Shown in pieces: positions 34,339 through 46,978 of a DNA stretch of 64,000 bases. The position numbers were made by a program, and so were the translations under genes. The DNA is from Hypholoma sublateritium FD-334 SS-4. Its lineage: Eukaryota; Basidiomycota; Agaricomycetes; Agaricales; Strophariaceae. The stretch lies in the NCBI GenBank assembly GCA_000827495.1, contig KN817521.1, positions 930,001-994,000 on the forward strand, given 5' to 3'. Each line of letters opens with the position of its first letter. Positions within the stretch are counted from its first letter, which is position 1. Below the pieces are notes generated by a model. It saw nothing but the letters and a program-made list of their open reading frames with translations. It did not search any database and was not told the origin of the DNA.

Positions 34339-35691
34339 ATGTCTTTTCCGTCTACCGTAGAAGCGATCACGATCCCTCACGTATGTCGTATATAACCACT
34401 CTCTGTACATTAAGCTCAAGGTGCATTAATTATAGGTAGGGGGGTTCGAGGTCTTGCAGAAGACGACCATCCCGTTCCCCAAAGTCAATCCTGCCGACAT
34501 TGTGATCAAGGTAATCTAATATATAGACGCCCAGCTCCCAACCGTTCGGAGTGACATCATATCTCTCTTCAGGTCGAATATTGTGGCATCAACTTTATCG
34601 ATACTTACTATCGGTGAGGTTCAAAAACCGATGCAAATTTTCCAATTCGAAGCTAATTGCGACTTTAGTCAAGGGCTGTACAAATATCAGGACTTCCCGG
34701 CGATTATTGGCAAGGAAACCTCGGGAACCATAGTAGCACTCCCCACCGATTCGACCGTACTCAACAACGACACCTTCAAGAACCAAGGATTCAAAGTTGG
34801 TAGCAAGGTCGCCGCCGTAAGCTCGTCTCTGCGTTCCCCATGAAAGTTCTAATCGAGGTTACTCCAGGATTTTCTCGGAACACATGCGACATACATATCT
34901 GTTCCCTGGAAAAATGTTTATCCTGTACCAGAGGCCGTTTCTACGCAGCTGGCCGCTGCCGCGCTCTTGCAGGGCCTGACAGCTGTGACGTTCTTCGAGG
35001 AAGCGTACAAAGTGAAGAAAGGGGACACCATTCTTGTCCATACGGTTGCTGGCGGACTGGGATTACTATTTGCGCAGCTGGGAAGGAGCGTCGGTGCCAC
35101 TGTCATCGGAACGACATCGTCGGTAGAGAAGGCGGAAACGGCCAAGCAGAACGGCGCCAATCATGTAATTTTGTACCCCGTTGAAGACACCGTCAAAAGA
35201 GTCCTGGAGATCACCGATGGCGAAGGTGTTGATGCCGTATTCGATGGAGTTGGAAGGGACACGTATGTGATATTTATCTTCTTTTGAACAATGAACTGAC
35301 TGGTCGTCAGATTTGACAACAACTTCAAACTGATCAAACGTAAAGGAACGATTGTTTCTGTTGGAAACGCTTCCGGGGCCGTCGCCCCATTTTCAGTCCC
35401 AAAGTTGGTCGAGAAAAATGTCAAACTATTGCGTCCCACGTAAGAATTTTTTTAAACCCCAAAAACAATCTCTGAAAATGACAATACCACAGGATGAGCA
35501 ACTATGTCTACACCGCAGAGGAAGCTGCTCATTACGGAAAGAAACTGTTCAACTTAGTGGAAAACGGTGCACTTAATATCAAGATATATAAGGAATACCC
35601 TTTCACCGCGGAAGGCGCCCAGGAGGCACAGCGCGATCTTACTGTGCGAGGAGGAAAGACGACTGGTAAATTGTTGATCAAAATCGCTTAA
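34339..35691 (+). CDS. NADPH:quinone oxidoreductase (zeta-crystallin-like MDR)
   Basis: Medium-chain reductase without zinc sites that reduces quinones one electron at a time with NADPH. Start MSFPSTVEAITIPH, intron, then VGGFEVLQKTTIPFPKVNPA, DIVIK, and VEYCGINFIDTYYRQGLYKY. QDFPAIIGKETSGTIVA is the substrate-side loop. An intron leads to DFLGTHATYISVPWKNVYPV, then AALLQGLTAVTFFEEAYKVK. The NADPH motif is HTVAGGLGLLFAQLGRSVGA (AxxGGxG) with VIGTTSSVEK next. DAVFDGVGRDTFDNNFKLIK, GTIVSVGNASGAVAPFSVPK and the C-terminal ALNIKIYKEYPFTAEGAQEA complete it. Seven or so short introns, all in phase. About 330-340 residues, complete. The gene converges on the FAD monooxygenase with 121 bp between stops. 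Confidence 0.9.
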
Positions 35692-35812
35692 ATTCGGTTA
35701 TGTACATGCACCATATATCAACGTTTATCATCAGGGTTGTCTTGAATAGGAAACCTGAATGCTTGAAGGAGAATATTTGAAGGGATAAGTATATATTTGT
35801 TTATCCGAGTTT

Positions 35813-37565
35813 TCAGTTCTGAGCTCTCTCTAACTTTTCTGCGATTGCAGCTGAAACTTGTGATTCAAGGTCATGATTCCAGACCGGCTCAAACATCCCC
35901 TTCAGCCGCTCTCTGATTTCTTTGCCAGTGAACCCTTCCGGACCAAAGTTGTCATATACGTTGCCCATTTGGATGCTTCTTTGCAGAACAAAGTTTGCGC
36001 GAGGGGGACGGAGCTCATTGTATACAGCAAGAGCAGTCTATATTATGTGTTTATTTCGATGCCGAATTTGATTGAGAAAGGACACTCACGTCCAGGGTTG
36101 CTTTGGTAGTTCCCGCGTGTCCGAGGAGGCAGCAGATAGTGTAAACGTCTTCGAAACCTTGCCCAACCCCAGCCCCGAGATGAGGGAGCATTCCATGTGC
36201 CTGTCAAACTTGAATAACCGCAAATTAGGGATATTAATTGTGCCCACCGCATCGCCAACCAATGCAACCCGACCCTTCACATATGATTCAAGAGGTGGGT
36301 ACAATGTATGGATGGACCATCGACTCGGCCTTTTCATATGCTGAAGCATGAGGTTAACATCGTTCCCGCATCCAGCGAAGGCGTCGAGTAATTCTTTCTG
36401 GTCAACAGGCTCAACCCATGGTTGAGGAAGCTCCGGAGATATTGTGTTGAGTATTGGCCGATTGAAGGCCACGATATTGAGCTTCAGAAAGGGACTGTGT
36501 CAGGCGGAGTCACGCGAATCCTCGTTTCTAACTCACAGTAGTGTCGTCTTTAATTGGGAACGTAATGAGGTGCTATGTAGATCACTGGATAAGCATCAAT
36601 CCTTTTGCAATCATGAGAAACGGCTGACTTGACCCATTCCCACCCAATTGTGTGGGCGTTTGACATCAGTTTTTAGCCCAGCCGCTTTCAAGGCGGCAAT
36701 GGAGACTAGACCACGATAAGCGTGGGTGTTCGCAAATCCCAACGGTGAAATTCCTTGGTCAACAACTGTCGCACGAACCATACTCTTGATACCGTCAGCA
36801 CCGATAATTAGGTCAGCCTCGTATGTTGTCCCGTCTGCAAAATTCAGACGTTGCCGACCAGATGCTACAGGTTCGATAGACGCCGCGCGCTTGTTGAATT
36901 GAGTGACGCCGGGGTCTAAGAGAGGCGCTAGTGCATCAAGGAAGACTGGCCTACAAAGCATCAGACGGTCATTAACGCAGCCATTGATCTAAAGCACACC
37001 TGTATATTCCAACCCCGTCGTACTGTCCCTCAACTGCAAATTCATTGTACTGCCAGTGAACGTTGGTACTGATCGATATTGCAGCAGTGAACGTAAAATG
37101 AAAGGTAGCGCACATCCAAAAGTAACTCGTGTTCTCCGGCAATTGGAACAAAGCGGAACAGGCGCTGGTTAGGCTTCATTTCGTTTATCTTTTCAAGAAC
37201 GACATCGAGGACGCCGAGGCCTTTCAAAGCACGCAAGGCGTTGGGTCCTGGTATAAGAATATATATAAGGAAGTTTGCAGAAACCCTAAGCTGTGAAGTT
37301 TTACCTAGACCAACCCCAGCACCAATTTCTTCAAATTTGGGCTAGAGTTTTGCGTCAAACAGAGCTTGCGATACGACTGATAAGCCTGGTTTATACCGCT
37401 GATTCGAAAACTCGAACGTCGATCCCCGCTCTGCTCAACCCGATGGCACTTACAGAGAACTATGAGATCGAGTAAATGCCGAAGTCAACAGGATGATATA
37501 TCGCACCACGAGAGTCCACACATTCCTCCACCGACGATGGCGACATTGAAGTCTTTGGTGTGCAT
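35813..37565 (-). CDS. FAD-dependent monooxygenase (salicylate hydroxylase-like)
   Basis: Group A flavin hydroxylase, NAD(P)H-dependent, probably acting on an aromatic acid. Start MHTKDFNVAIVGGGMCGLS has the FAD GxGxxG motif. Introns lead to AIGLSRAGIDVRVFESA, PKFEEIGAGVGLGPNALRAL, YNEFAVEGQYDGVGIYR and PVFLDALAPLLDPGVTQFNK. The DG motif LIIGADGIKSMVRATVVDQG binds FAD and NADPH. Next come HAYRGLVSI, HLITFPIKDDTTLNIVAFNR and SRWSIHTLYPPLESYVKG. The second FAD motif is RVALVGDAAHGMLPHLGAG with VGQGFEDVYTICCLLGHA; the last exon ends LESQVSAAIAEKLERAQN. Around eight introns, all in phase, including 36201-36247 that splits GDA|AHGM. Complete, about 420-430 residues. The exact substrate cannot be read from sequence. 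Confidence 0.87.
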
Positions 37566-38213
37566 CCTGCCAGACGATAAAAGATGATGAGAGCACAGTG
37601 GGTTATTTATGCTTTTATAGCTTCAGGTTGGCGCTATTTCAGCCTTCTAATGAATAGGTTAGCTTCATCGTGGGTTTCTCCAGCTCGGGGTAGCACATGG
37701 TTATGGTTCGGGATTAACTATGCCGCGTCGACTGAGGGTACAATACATCAAAAAGTGGGTGTATGGAATGAAACATGAGAACGGGCGCCAAGTTGTCGCG
37801 AACCTGAGTCCTTGAGTAATCTGTCGTGCAACTGTCTCAAGATAGTGAAATATTTTATAAGCCTGGTAATAAATCATGATGGATAGGTACATACAATACG
37901 CGTAGTTTCCATCTGGGTCCTGTTTCCTCAGAAGTTATGCAGTCGTAGATGGGAGCAAACGGACTGAAAAAGAAGTCGGTCAATTGAGAGAGATAAAGCT
38001 TACACGTGCCTGAGGGAGCTATGTCTGCAATTCAAAGAGCCCAAATTGGAGGAGGCCGGCCTAAATAAGGCAGGCTTTCCAGTGTGAGATCCACAAGATT
38101 AATTTGAAGCAGAGATGGCTAGTGAAAAATATACAGTGCGTTATTGGTCAGTAATGAAACATGGTGTAATGTACAGATGCAGCAATATTTCAAAGATGCC
38201 ATAGCATAACAAT
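37566..38213. other. Intergenic region
   Basis: About 650 bp between the monooxygenase start and the 3' end of the deubiquitinase gene. Only short overlapping frames; no feature supported. Confidence 0.4.
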
Positions 38214-41200
38214 CTAAGCAGCCTCCATGTTTAAAGAATCATATCGATTGACTGTGTCAACCACATCGGCACCTTTGCGTGCAAAGACGAGCTTTGTGTG
38301 AAATCAGATGAGGTCCCAATATAAGGCTTGTGACTAGACAACTTACCAGGTATGGATTGGCGGTAGATCCAGTGGTATCAGCGAGAACCTCCTCTTTCGA
38401 AACTACCGTTACATCTGAATCATTGTATTTGAACCATGAATCAGGAGCTTCGGGAAGGTGTCGAGAATAGAAGAAATAGTGCCCCCAGGATGGTGATGAG
38501 CCACGATGAATGAAGACCGAAGTTAGTTCATATGCAGCCTCCGCAGATTCACTCCATATTGACTCGAGCTCTTCTTTGAGGATGTCCGTTCGGGCGCGCA
38601 GTCGATCGATTTCGGCATGTATCCTGGCTTTTTCGATGTCCATTCCTCGCAGGATCTCTGTGTCAATACCTGGTATTGATTCAGACTGCAACTTGTTCAA
38701 AAAGCTGCGAGTGTTATCCAGTGAAGTGGTGAAGGGATTATCCTAAAAGTCATTCAATATGCTGATTACTACAACAAATGAAAAAAATGACGTACCTTGC
38801 CTTCGACAAGAAGACGGACTCGTTCTCTGCACGCAGTAAGCTCCGTCTGTATCACTTTGGATCTAGCCTTCTTAGCGGGATCTGCGGTATCTAGGAAACG
38901 ATCCATGTACAGGTTCTCTTCAAACTTCACATATGCCTGAGATTTATATGGCTGAAGGGTTTCTCGATTGAATTGTACTCGCTGTAAAGCAAACAAGATC
39001 AGACGTGGCAAACAATATTCGCGAGTAAAATCGAACCTGCAGCTGGATTTGTAACACAGGAGGCAGATCTACCAGTGTAACCTCCATTCTAGCCTTGCGG
39101 TCCTCAAAATCGACCACGTCATCAAAATAGCCACTCAAGCCATCGTAGATGTCGACTCCATCGTTGGTGACGTTCACAGGTAAGTGCGAAAATAAATCTT
39201 CCTTCTCATGAATGGAAGCGCGCGAATATTGTGCACCAGGACTAGTCAGTCGTTGACGAATTTTGCCATAAAATAAGCTAAATTTTGAGAGATTATTGTC
39301 AATTCAAACCAGGAAAACCAAAAGAGCCCACCTTTTCACGACGCTGGTTTTGTCAGAGCTCTCGCTCAAGTTGTCAAACTTCAGTAAAGCCGTCTCTATC
39401 TGAAACATGCAGTTATCCATACACTCCGCTACGTCGTGTTGCTTGCCTGAGAAAAGGAGCGTATTAGTTGAAGGTCATGTGAAATTGAGACCACATTAAT
39501 CACCAAACATCATTGTAGAGTCGTTAGCTTCAGTGCGTTTCCGCGGAAGTGGGGGTTTCGGAGGGGGACTCGACATTTTAACATCGCCATCTCCATCTAT
39601 CAATTTTGACGATGAACTTTCAGCCGGTTCAGGAGAGGCCCTGGTCCGAGTTGAAACGACGACGAAACCATCTTTCTCTTTAGGTGACTGTGTAATGGGG
39701 CTGTCAACATCCATCCCGGCCTTTGAACGGTCTATGTCCCGGGGGCGTTTTCCGAGAACAGAACTTGACGATCTTGCCGGAGAAGATGGTGATGTATGGG
39801 ACGATCCGTGGTGGCCTGTCGGAGAAGGGCCATCGTCAACAAGAGTGGCATCTGTATCATTGGAAGATTCGGTTCCACCCTTGTCAACCTCTTCCTCTTC
39901 CTCGTCTCTTGATGTGATAAGCGCCAGCTTTGCCAACTCAAGAGTGGGTGTCACAGCGGCTGCTTCGGCATATTCTAAACGATAGAATAGATCCGCAAGT
40001 TGGTTGATGACTATAAGGGATGGATTAGAAATACGATTTACAGATGGACCAAAAAATCTACATTTCCGTGACCGAACGATCTCGCGCCGGGTAACCAATC
40101 GCCCGCCTACACGATGTCGTTTCAGTTCTTCATCTGTCAGTTTTTCATCGTCCAGCGCCTTTAAATCCAGTTTTGACATAGGTAATACCGCCTCCCTCAG
40201 AGATTTGATAGTGTAAAAATACTGCAGGGAATGCATCAGTACGAGGGGTATCAATGATATGGACAACAAGCAAAGCACCTGTAACAAAGAATTGAGATAA
40301 CATGTATTTCCCAGTTGATTGAGCCCACGAGGCAAGTCAGGTCTTGTCGGCGCAATTATCTCGCCAGCTAATCGGGGCAACAGGTCAAGGACGTTAAAAT
40401 GATGAAAGATATCAATAGACTTACGGTCCAGCCCAGTCGAGACAAATTGCCGTAGACGGTCGCTATCCCGAACTTCTGCAATGACAGACATAGCTTCCTG
40501 CATTTTTTCTAGTTGCATTGGTGTTTCCTCGACCTAATTACCGACCTCAGTATTTTTAATATGAAGTAACTGGTGCCAACAAACCCGCATATTGTACACT
40601 GTGATCAGCATGTGATCATCGACAGTGTTAGGTACTTCCAGGGTATCATAGGCTCGGCTTGGATTCATGTACTTGTTCTTGCCGTTTTCCCAAGCTCTTC
40701 GTAAACTGGCGCTGCCCCGGAATTCTGCAAGTATCCTGATCGAGTCATTCGCGTGTTTCTGGGTTTCATAACCATGTTCTGTGTCGCGCCATGAGCGTTT
40801 TATGCAATCCTTCCAGGCGTTTTCAACAAATTCATCCGGAATTTCTTCATCATAGTCCAAGCGAAGAACATTGTCCGAGCCAAATCCAAGAGTCGTTGCC
40901 GCTGCTTGGACGTCCGATAAAGTAAAACGGTCCCGAGATTGTTCCATCGCCAATAATTCTTGGAGTTCTGTTGGACAATCTCCGTACTCTTGGAATTGTT
41001 TCACAATCTCGGTAAGGTAGGTGAAATAGGAAGGTGTTCGGGCTGGGTCACAGCGGCATTGAGCCAGATAGGCAAATGTCAACAGATCTGGATATAGCGT
41101 CAACATCAGTAGCATTACGCATATAGGGAGACAGACCAGCGGAGAATGATGTTGGAGTAAGTCCCAGTCCTCGCCATTCTGTAGTTAGGGACCGTACGGC

Positions 41201-43179
41201 GCCCAATGTCGTGTCGGAAAGACCTCCTCGAGGAACTAGACATAAATGATTGTAAGGGGAGTGCCATTTACAATACAGTACCAAGTATTGCACGAACTTT
41301 GGTCAGGGTGTGCACCAACGGCTGTTTGATACATTTCGCGTGCATTATCCAGTTGCACGTGGATTTTGGCGTCCTTCCATTCCTTGAAATGAGAGGCTAA
41401 AGAGGTCGTTGAGCCACAATATAGAAGGGAGAGATGGGTACGAACGATGGATGCGTTTATAATCTGTGAGCCAAGCGCTGAATTCCAGCCAGGCGCGGAG
41501 GAGCTTTCGCCGACTTTGCTTGCCTGCTGAGGAGGTGAGGTCGGTCACCGGGGGTTTGAGAGTGCTATCGCGTTCTACCACTTCTTCCACGAAACCCAAA
41601 AGCTCGAACATCCGCTTGCTGCACAAAGCTAAGTCAGAGTACGGAGCCGGATGTGCTATTACTCACACATTCGGACTCCACCCGACTTTATTTTGAAAGC
41701 CTGTGCTCATGACCTTAATCATACGATTATTCCCTTTCCATAGTTTATTTTCCAAAGCGCTGCAAGAGACATGAGTCAACACGCAGTAATCAGGTTGCTG
41801 GATACTCACGTTAAGAAAGTCTCGACTGCAAGGGCAACGGCCTGTTCTCCTGTTTTACCGACAGGCGGGTGGCTTTTCTTTTCACGGATGAGCTCATCGA
41901 GGTATTTTCGAGGTATGACTCCCGGTATGACTCCCGACGCCACACAATAGAAAGTACACTGACAACAAACATAGAGATCCAAGAGTTTGCCCTCTTCTTC
42001 TTCGGCATCCGTCTCGTCCAGATCGACATCATCTACGTTGATTGCGTTGATTATATCATTGTCCATGATAGCGCCAACACGCCGTTTCTGCTTGGCAATT
42101 TGTAGAGAGTGCCACTGGTCCTGACGGTAGGGTGTAGTGAGCTTATGGCTATCAAATGCTTTTTCATATTTGTGAAAGTGATGTGTCTTGTTGGGCTTGC
42201 CGAAAGGATGTTCTCCTTCGTCCACACACGACGGCGTTCTCCTACGACGATGCTGGTCTGGAAGGGGAAGGTTTTCGCCTTCCAGATAGGACTTGGCGAG
42301 GGGCGGAGCTACAGCAGATGCTTTCCAGAACAGGATAACCCAACCATTGTCTTTGGGGCAGTAATACGCGTTGGGATGGGGTACTGATTTCCGAGTTTCA
42401 CTCTCAGATGGCGCAGTCGATTCTGGTAAGAGATGACTTGACGGGTGACTACCTGCTGAGTTAGAAGGGGCGATGGAGTTACTTGGCTGGAGATGGTCTT
42501 TCGAGACAGTTGGTATAGAGGGAAATGAGGTGAAGTTTATGGAAAACAGAGAATGATTGGGATCATGCAGTATGTCGGCTAACACGGGGGGAAGGAAGCC
42601 AGGCCCTGGGCGCTTACACTTGTCGCGCTCCTCTTGGCTCCACCACATGTTTTCCTCGTGGTTGTCGCGTCCGTCGATATTGAAGTCGTGGTCGATGCGG
42701 TTGGCGTAGTCCATCGAATCGAAGTCCAGCCCGCCACTCGTGCACTGTGTCCAAGCCGCAACGGCGTTCTGGTCGTCCCAGCCCCCATCTGTGGCCCAGT
42801 TATTCACGTCTGTCGGAAAAGTCGGGTTCAGACTGTCCTCCCATGTGGCATCGTTCCCGGGCATGAGATCGGGCACCATGTCGTCGTCGTCCACGATTGA
42901 GTCGTCGATAACTAGCTCAGGTTCGCGATATCCGGGGGAGTGGCCTATAGACGGGGATTCGTAGCGTGGCGGCGCCGCGTAGGTTGTGAGATTCGATCCT
43001 GGATTTTTCGGCCTCGTCGGAAGAGGTGGCGGTTTGATAGGTGCGTAGAAGCTGCTGGCTGGGACAGCCGGAGGGCTCGACACGGCCATGACTGGCGTGC
43101 TGGGCCTCGGAGCAGGCGCCGCGGGTGCACCGGGCGTCGGTAGTGGTCGTCTGACCTTCGGAGTATCTGAGTTATCCAT
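38214..43179 (-). CDS. Ubiquitin-specific protease, Ubp2-like
   Basis: Large cysteine deubiquitinase with about a dozen exons, resembling yeast Ubp2 and USP25/28. N-terminus MDNSDTPKVRRPLPTPGAPA is Pro-rich and disordered, then acidic (VIDDSIVDDDDMVPDLMPGN). A conserved region follows: NAYYCPKDNGWVILFW, HPFGKPNKTHHFHKYEK, LLDLYVCCQCTFYCVASGVI. The middle exons (41.6-40.5 kb) are helical, with FGSDNVLRLDYDEEIPDEFV. The Cys box GLNQLGNTCYLNSLLQ (near 40.3 kb, split by an intron) carries the nucleophile. A charged Ser-rich insertion (39.5-39.9 kb, SPSSPARSSSSVLGKRPRD) interrupts the catalytic domain. The His box is SSPSWGHYFFYSRHLPEAP, with WFKYNDSDVTVVSKEEVLAD. The last exon, NPYLLVFARKGADVVDTVNR, ends at TAG 38214. 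Apparently complete, over 1,100 residues. Not every exon boundary was checked. Confidence 0.83.
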
Positions 43180-44380
43180 GGAAAATGAACAGCCAAGTCC
43201 TGCGGATGATTCGCGTTAAAGTGGATCGCGCAGAAACAAGACAAAGGAGGTGGCGTACGTCAGGCCGTAGTGGTGTCCGAGTTATCGATTTGTCTCCCAA
43301 TCGTCAAAAGCTATGAAATAGACAATATCGTGGCGACGGAGCGTTACTGTGTGGTGTGCTATTCGTCGCGACGATCTTGGAGCAGTGTCGAGCGACAGCG
43401 CGCAAGATAGCCTCTGGACCTTATATGTAGGAGTATAAACGATCAAGTACGAGCGGCAGTATCAGGCCAGAGATACTTATGTAATCTCCATCAACACAGC
43501 CGCTCCGTGGTTGCCGTCGACGCAGTGAACGCGTTCCTGCAAGCACAGGAAATTGCAAGCGCTCTATTCGGCATCATGTCCGACTACATTTCAGGTGTAG
43601 CAATAGTTACTAGTAGTTACTATCGCAAGATTGGTTTTTAATAACCTGAAGTCATGAAGCACAGACAATAGTAAGTTTAATAAATTCACCAGGGACTCTG
43701 ATGACTGATCCAGTCAAGATTGTCTGCTCTAGTCGTTTGTCGGTCGCCTGCGGTAATAAATTAAATCATGATGATGGTCGAGGAACAAGGGACGTATCCT
43801 GACGATTGGTGTGTATACTTTATTACGCCTTGAAAAGCAATGAAATAAATACTTATACTAAAGCATAGCCGCCTCATCTCAGCCACTGCGTCTGATGCCA
43901 TTTCCTAACAGTGTTAGTGATATTTCGGTGTTGACAAAGGGTCAAAAGGAAGTATCTCGAATATCGACTCTTCTCTCAAAGCAAGAAAACAAGTACAATG
44001 CTATGTCCGAGCAAAAAAATTATTACACCCACTCCAGACCGCAAAATCAGTTAAAACTGTTTGTAGCCTACTATGGCGAACTTCGGACTCCAATTGCATT
44101 CCGAACTGCGCAGTACCACGTATAATGGAACGCGTAAACATATTTTAGAGAGTCTTCCGTGATTAACCTTCCAGTGACTCTTCTTCATTCATTCCACACA
44201 ATTCCACCCCATTCTGGGCGCTAATTAAGACCGGAGCCGTGTGGGAAGGCCGTGCGCCGCAGCGCGCAGTGCGCGGAGTTTGAAAAGGCGCTACTTAACG
44301 GAGTTGGAGCGCCCCTACTTAGGTACCCCACAATCTATCATCATCATTGTTCGTCCGCTCATCCTACCACCACCACCACC
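43180..44380. other. Intergenic region upstream of the PB1 gene
   Basis: 1.2 kb. AT-rich from 43570 to 44130, with a 76-codon frame at 43895-44125 that has no family signature and is probably chance. GC content jumps at about 44230 where the PB1 gene's leader begins, with a caccaccaccacc run just before the ATG. Confidence 0.45.
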
Positions 44381-46978
44381 ATGCCCGTGCACTTCAAATT
44401 GACAAAGGACGGGCACACCCGGCGCGCTGCGTTCGCCGAGATTCCCGCCTGGCCTGAGCTTGCGGCTAGACTGCAGGCGCTCTACCACATCCCCGTCGAC
44501 AAGGTCGGCGTGTCCTACGTCGACGCGGACAACGACGAGATCACCGTCAGCTCGGACGAGGAGCTCCAGGACTTCTACGAGGCTGTCTGCCACCCCGGCG
44601 CCGCCGTCAAGCTCGGCGTCTGGGACCTGAGCGTCCCGCGCGGCAGCCCCGCGGCGCTTAATCCGTCCTCCGGGAGCCGAAACACTTTCGGGCAAGACAA
44701 CTTCGAATTCGTCGACGCGAGCTGGCAGCGGCTCGACGGCTTCCCCATCCCGGGCTTCCTCGACTCGGGGAACAACTCCGAGGGCCCGCATGCGTTCGTC
44801 GAGATCGTCAACAGCGACGTGAGCGGCTTTGGGCAGGAGAACGGAGATGGCGCCGAGACTGAGTCCGCTGACGAGGCGTCTACTGTCCAGCCGAGCGCGC
44901 GCGAAGCGAAGGGGAAACAGCGCTCGATGTCCTTCGGCGCTGCGTCTATCACCTCTCTTGTGGGCGAAGAGCCGTCCGAGAAGTTCCCCATTCATGTTTA
45001 CGACCACAACTCTCGCCGCCGCGCTTCGGCTACTGAGACTCAAGTCCTGGGGGACAATGTTACCGCTAATCCTGCTGAACAGATCGGAGAGCACAGCACC
45101 CCCAGAGTTGAGGCTGAAGAACTCAAGGAACCTGCGGCGCCAGCTGCGCCAGCTGCGCCAACTGCGGAACCTGCCACTGACGAACAGCCTGAGTCTGCGG
45201 ACACGCAAGACCCACCGTTGCCTTCCATCGATCCTACTCCAAGTTCTAATGCCACACTCTCGCACGACGTGGCGACGCTCCTTACCACAGTTACTAACAT
45301 CATCAGTACGCATCCCGAGCTGTCCGAAGGGATTCGTAACATAGCCAACAACGCGCGTTCGGGCGCGTACTGGAATGCTTATAATGCTTACAATGCAACA
45401 GCGACGGAAATATCCCGGGCCGAAGAAATTTGTCGCACTGAAGCAGAGGCCGCACAAAGGGTTACGGACGCGCTCGGCAATATATTTCGCTCGTTCGCTA
45501 TAGGCTCCACCAATGTGAACGCGGACACCAACCGCGGTGCAGACGGTTCCGGAGAGCCACCGTTGGCGAACCACCCACCTTACGGTCCCCGTCGCTCACT
45601 CTGGGCGAGCAGGTCCACCACAGCGCTCAACGCTCGGCGCCCATGGTCTGCCCAATGGGCCATTCCTGCCTGGCCGTTCGGTGGGGAGCACCCGTTCTAT
45701 GGACCCCCACCCGGTCTTCCTTTCCACCATGGCCCTTTCCACGGCCCCCATCCTCCTCGAGGACCCCCTCGCGGACCAATGGCGCCTCCGCCACCGCCGC
45801 CTCCCCCTCCGCACCATGGTTCTCCGCCTCCACCACCGCCGCCGCCGCCTGCTGAGGGTGGCCATTCTCCGCGGCCCCCCAAGCCTGACTCTCCTCGGGG
45901 AGATGGCCCAGCCCCGCCACCTCCAGGAAGTCATCGTTCGCACTCTCCCGGAAGGCCTGGATCGCCCCATGGATCACATGGGCGTCATGACCATGGACCG
46001 CACTTCCGTGGCGGTCCACATGGACATGGCCACCGTGGAGGACCACCTAGCCACGGAGAGCCACATGGACCCCATGGCTACTTCGTCCCTCCCCCGCCAC
46101 CTCCGCCTCCCGGCATATATGGACTGTTCCCCCCCGGGCCACCTCCTCCGATCGGACCACCACGCCCTCGTGGACCGCCGCCATTTGCGCGGACTGTACC
46201 GCCTGATGGCTTCCCTGTGGGGCCGAATGAGACTCCGCTCCCCGCTGGGAGCGTGCAGTTGTACTCGGCCCCGAATGCGCCCCCGGCATCTCGGGTGTAT
46301 GTCAATCCCTTTCACGCGCCGGAGGAAACTGCGGCAAAGCCCACCGAACAGCAATTGCGTGATCAAGTCGAAGAGATCAAATTGGCCTACAAGGCACGAA
46401 AGGAGGAATACCGCAAGTTTCGCGACGAGCGCAAGAAGGAGAAGGAGGCGCGCAAGAACTCGGAGGGCGGCGAGGGAAAAGTGTAAGTGCGCTGCGAGTT
46501 GTGTTGCAGCCTGTGCTGATTATTATTCTGCAGGAATCTTTCTGCCCGTACTGTCGAAGAGGGACCTTCTCATATTGTCAGTCAGGGCAGGAACGGGTAT
46601 CCCCAGCTCGAGATGTACAGCGTTCCGGGCCCAGGACCGAGGCGGCACCACACGCACTTGGGGCACGGGTCGACTTCCCGGGGAGTTGAAAGGAAGGCAG
46701 AAGACTTGAACACGCGCGCGCAGTCGCGGATTGCAAAGCGGTTGGCAGATGTGAGTGGAAGTGACCTTAGCGAGCGAACAAAGCTATTAACAAGGGAATA
46801 TTAGATGGGATTTTCCGAGGCGACGTATCCTGACTTACCGGACAAGATCAAAGAACAGATGCCGGCGAACGGGGCGATAAGCAAGGAAGGGGAAGATGAC
46901 GCAGTAACGACGTTGTTAGAGGAGATGCTTGCGCGGTCCGCGCGGTCGCCTGGCGGGCGTGGGGGTGCCTGGCACTAG
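44381..46978 (+). CDS. PB1-domain protein with Pro/Gly/His-rich middle and UBA-like C-terminus
   Basis: Start MPVHFKLTKDGHTRRAAFAE opens a PB1 domain over residues 1-85. It has the basic Lys in FKLTKDG and an acidic OPCA motif DADNDEITVSSDEELQDFY, so it can pair both ways. A disordered Glu/Ala/Pro region follows (AAPAAPAAPTAEPATDEQPE). A helical part, HDVATLLTTVTNIISTHPEL, SEGIRNIANNARSGAYWNAY, leads to about 200 residues of Pro/Gly/His blocks (45.6-46.2 kb). Then a charged coiled segment: EQQLRDQVEEIKLAYKARKE. Introns near 46485 and 46750 connect to the C-terminus RLADMGFSEATYPDLPDKIK ... DAVTTLLEEMLARSAR. This looks like a UBA domain (MGF motif). PB1 plus UBA recalls p62/NBR1 autophagy receptors, but the ZZ and FW domains are absent. 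Function unproven. Strong GC3 bias. Confidence 0.78.
45660..46180 (+). repeat. Pro/Gly/His-rich low-complexity coding repeat
   Basis: Irregular, imperfect repeats of proline blocks with PPPPPPHHGSPPP-type units and HGPHGHGHRGGPPSHG-type units inside the PB1 protein. On the opposite strand they produce long spurious open frames. Confidence 0.8.

Noticed and set aside
43895..44125. 76-codon frame upstream of the PB1 gene
   Set aside because: AT-rich, no signature, ends before the composition shift; probably chance.
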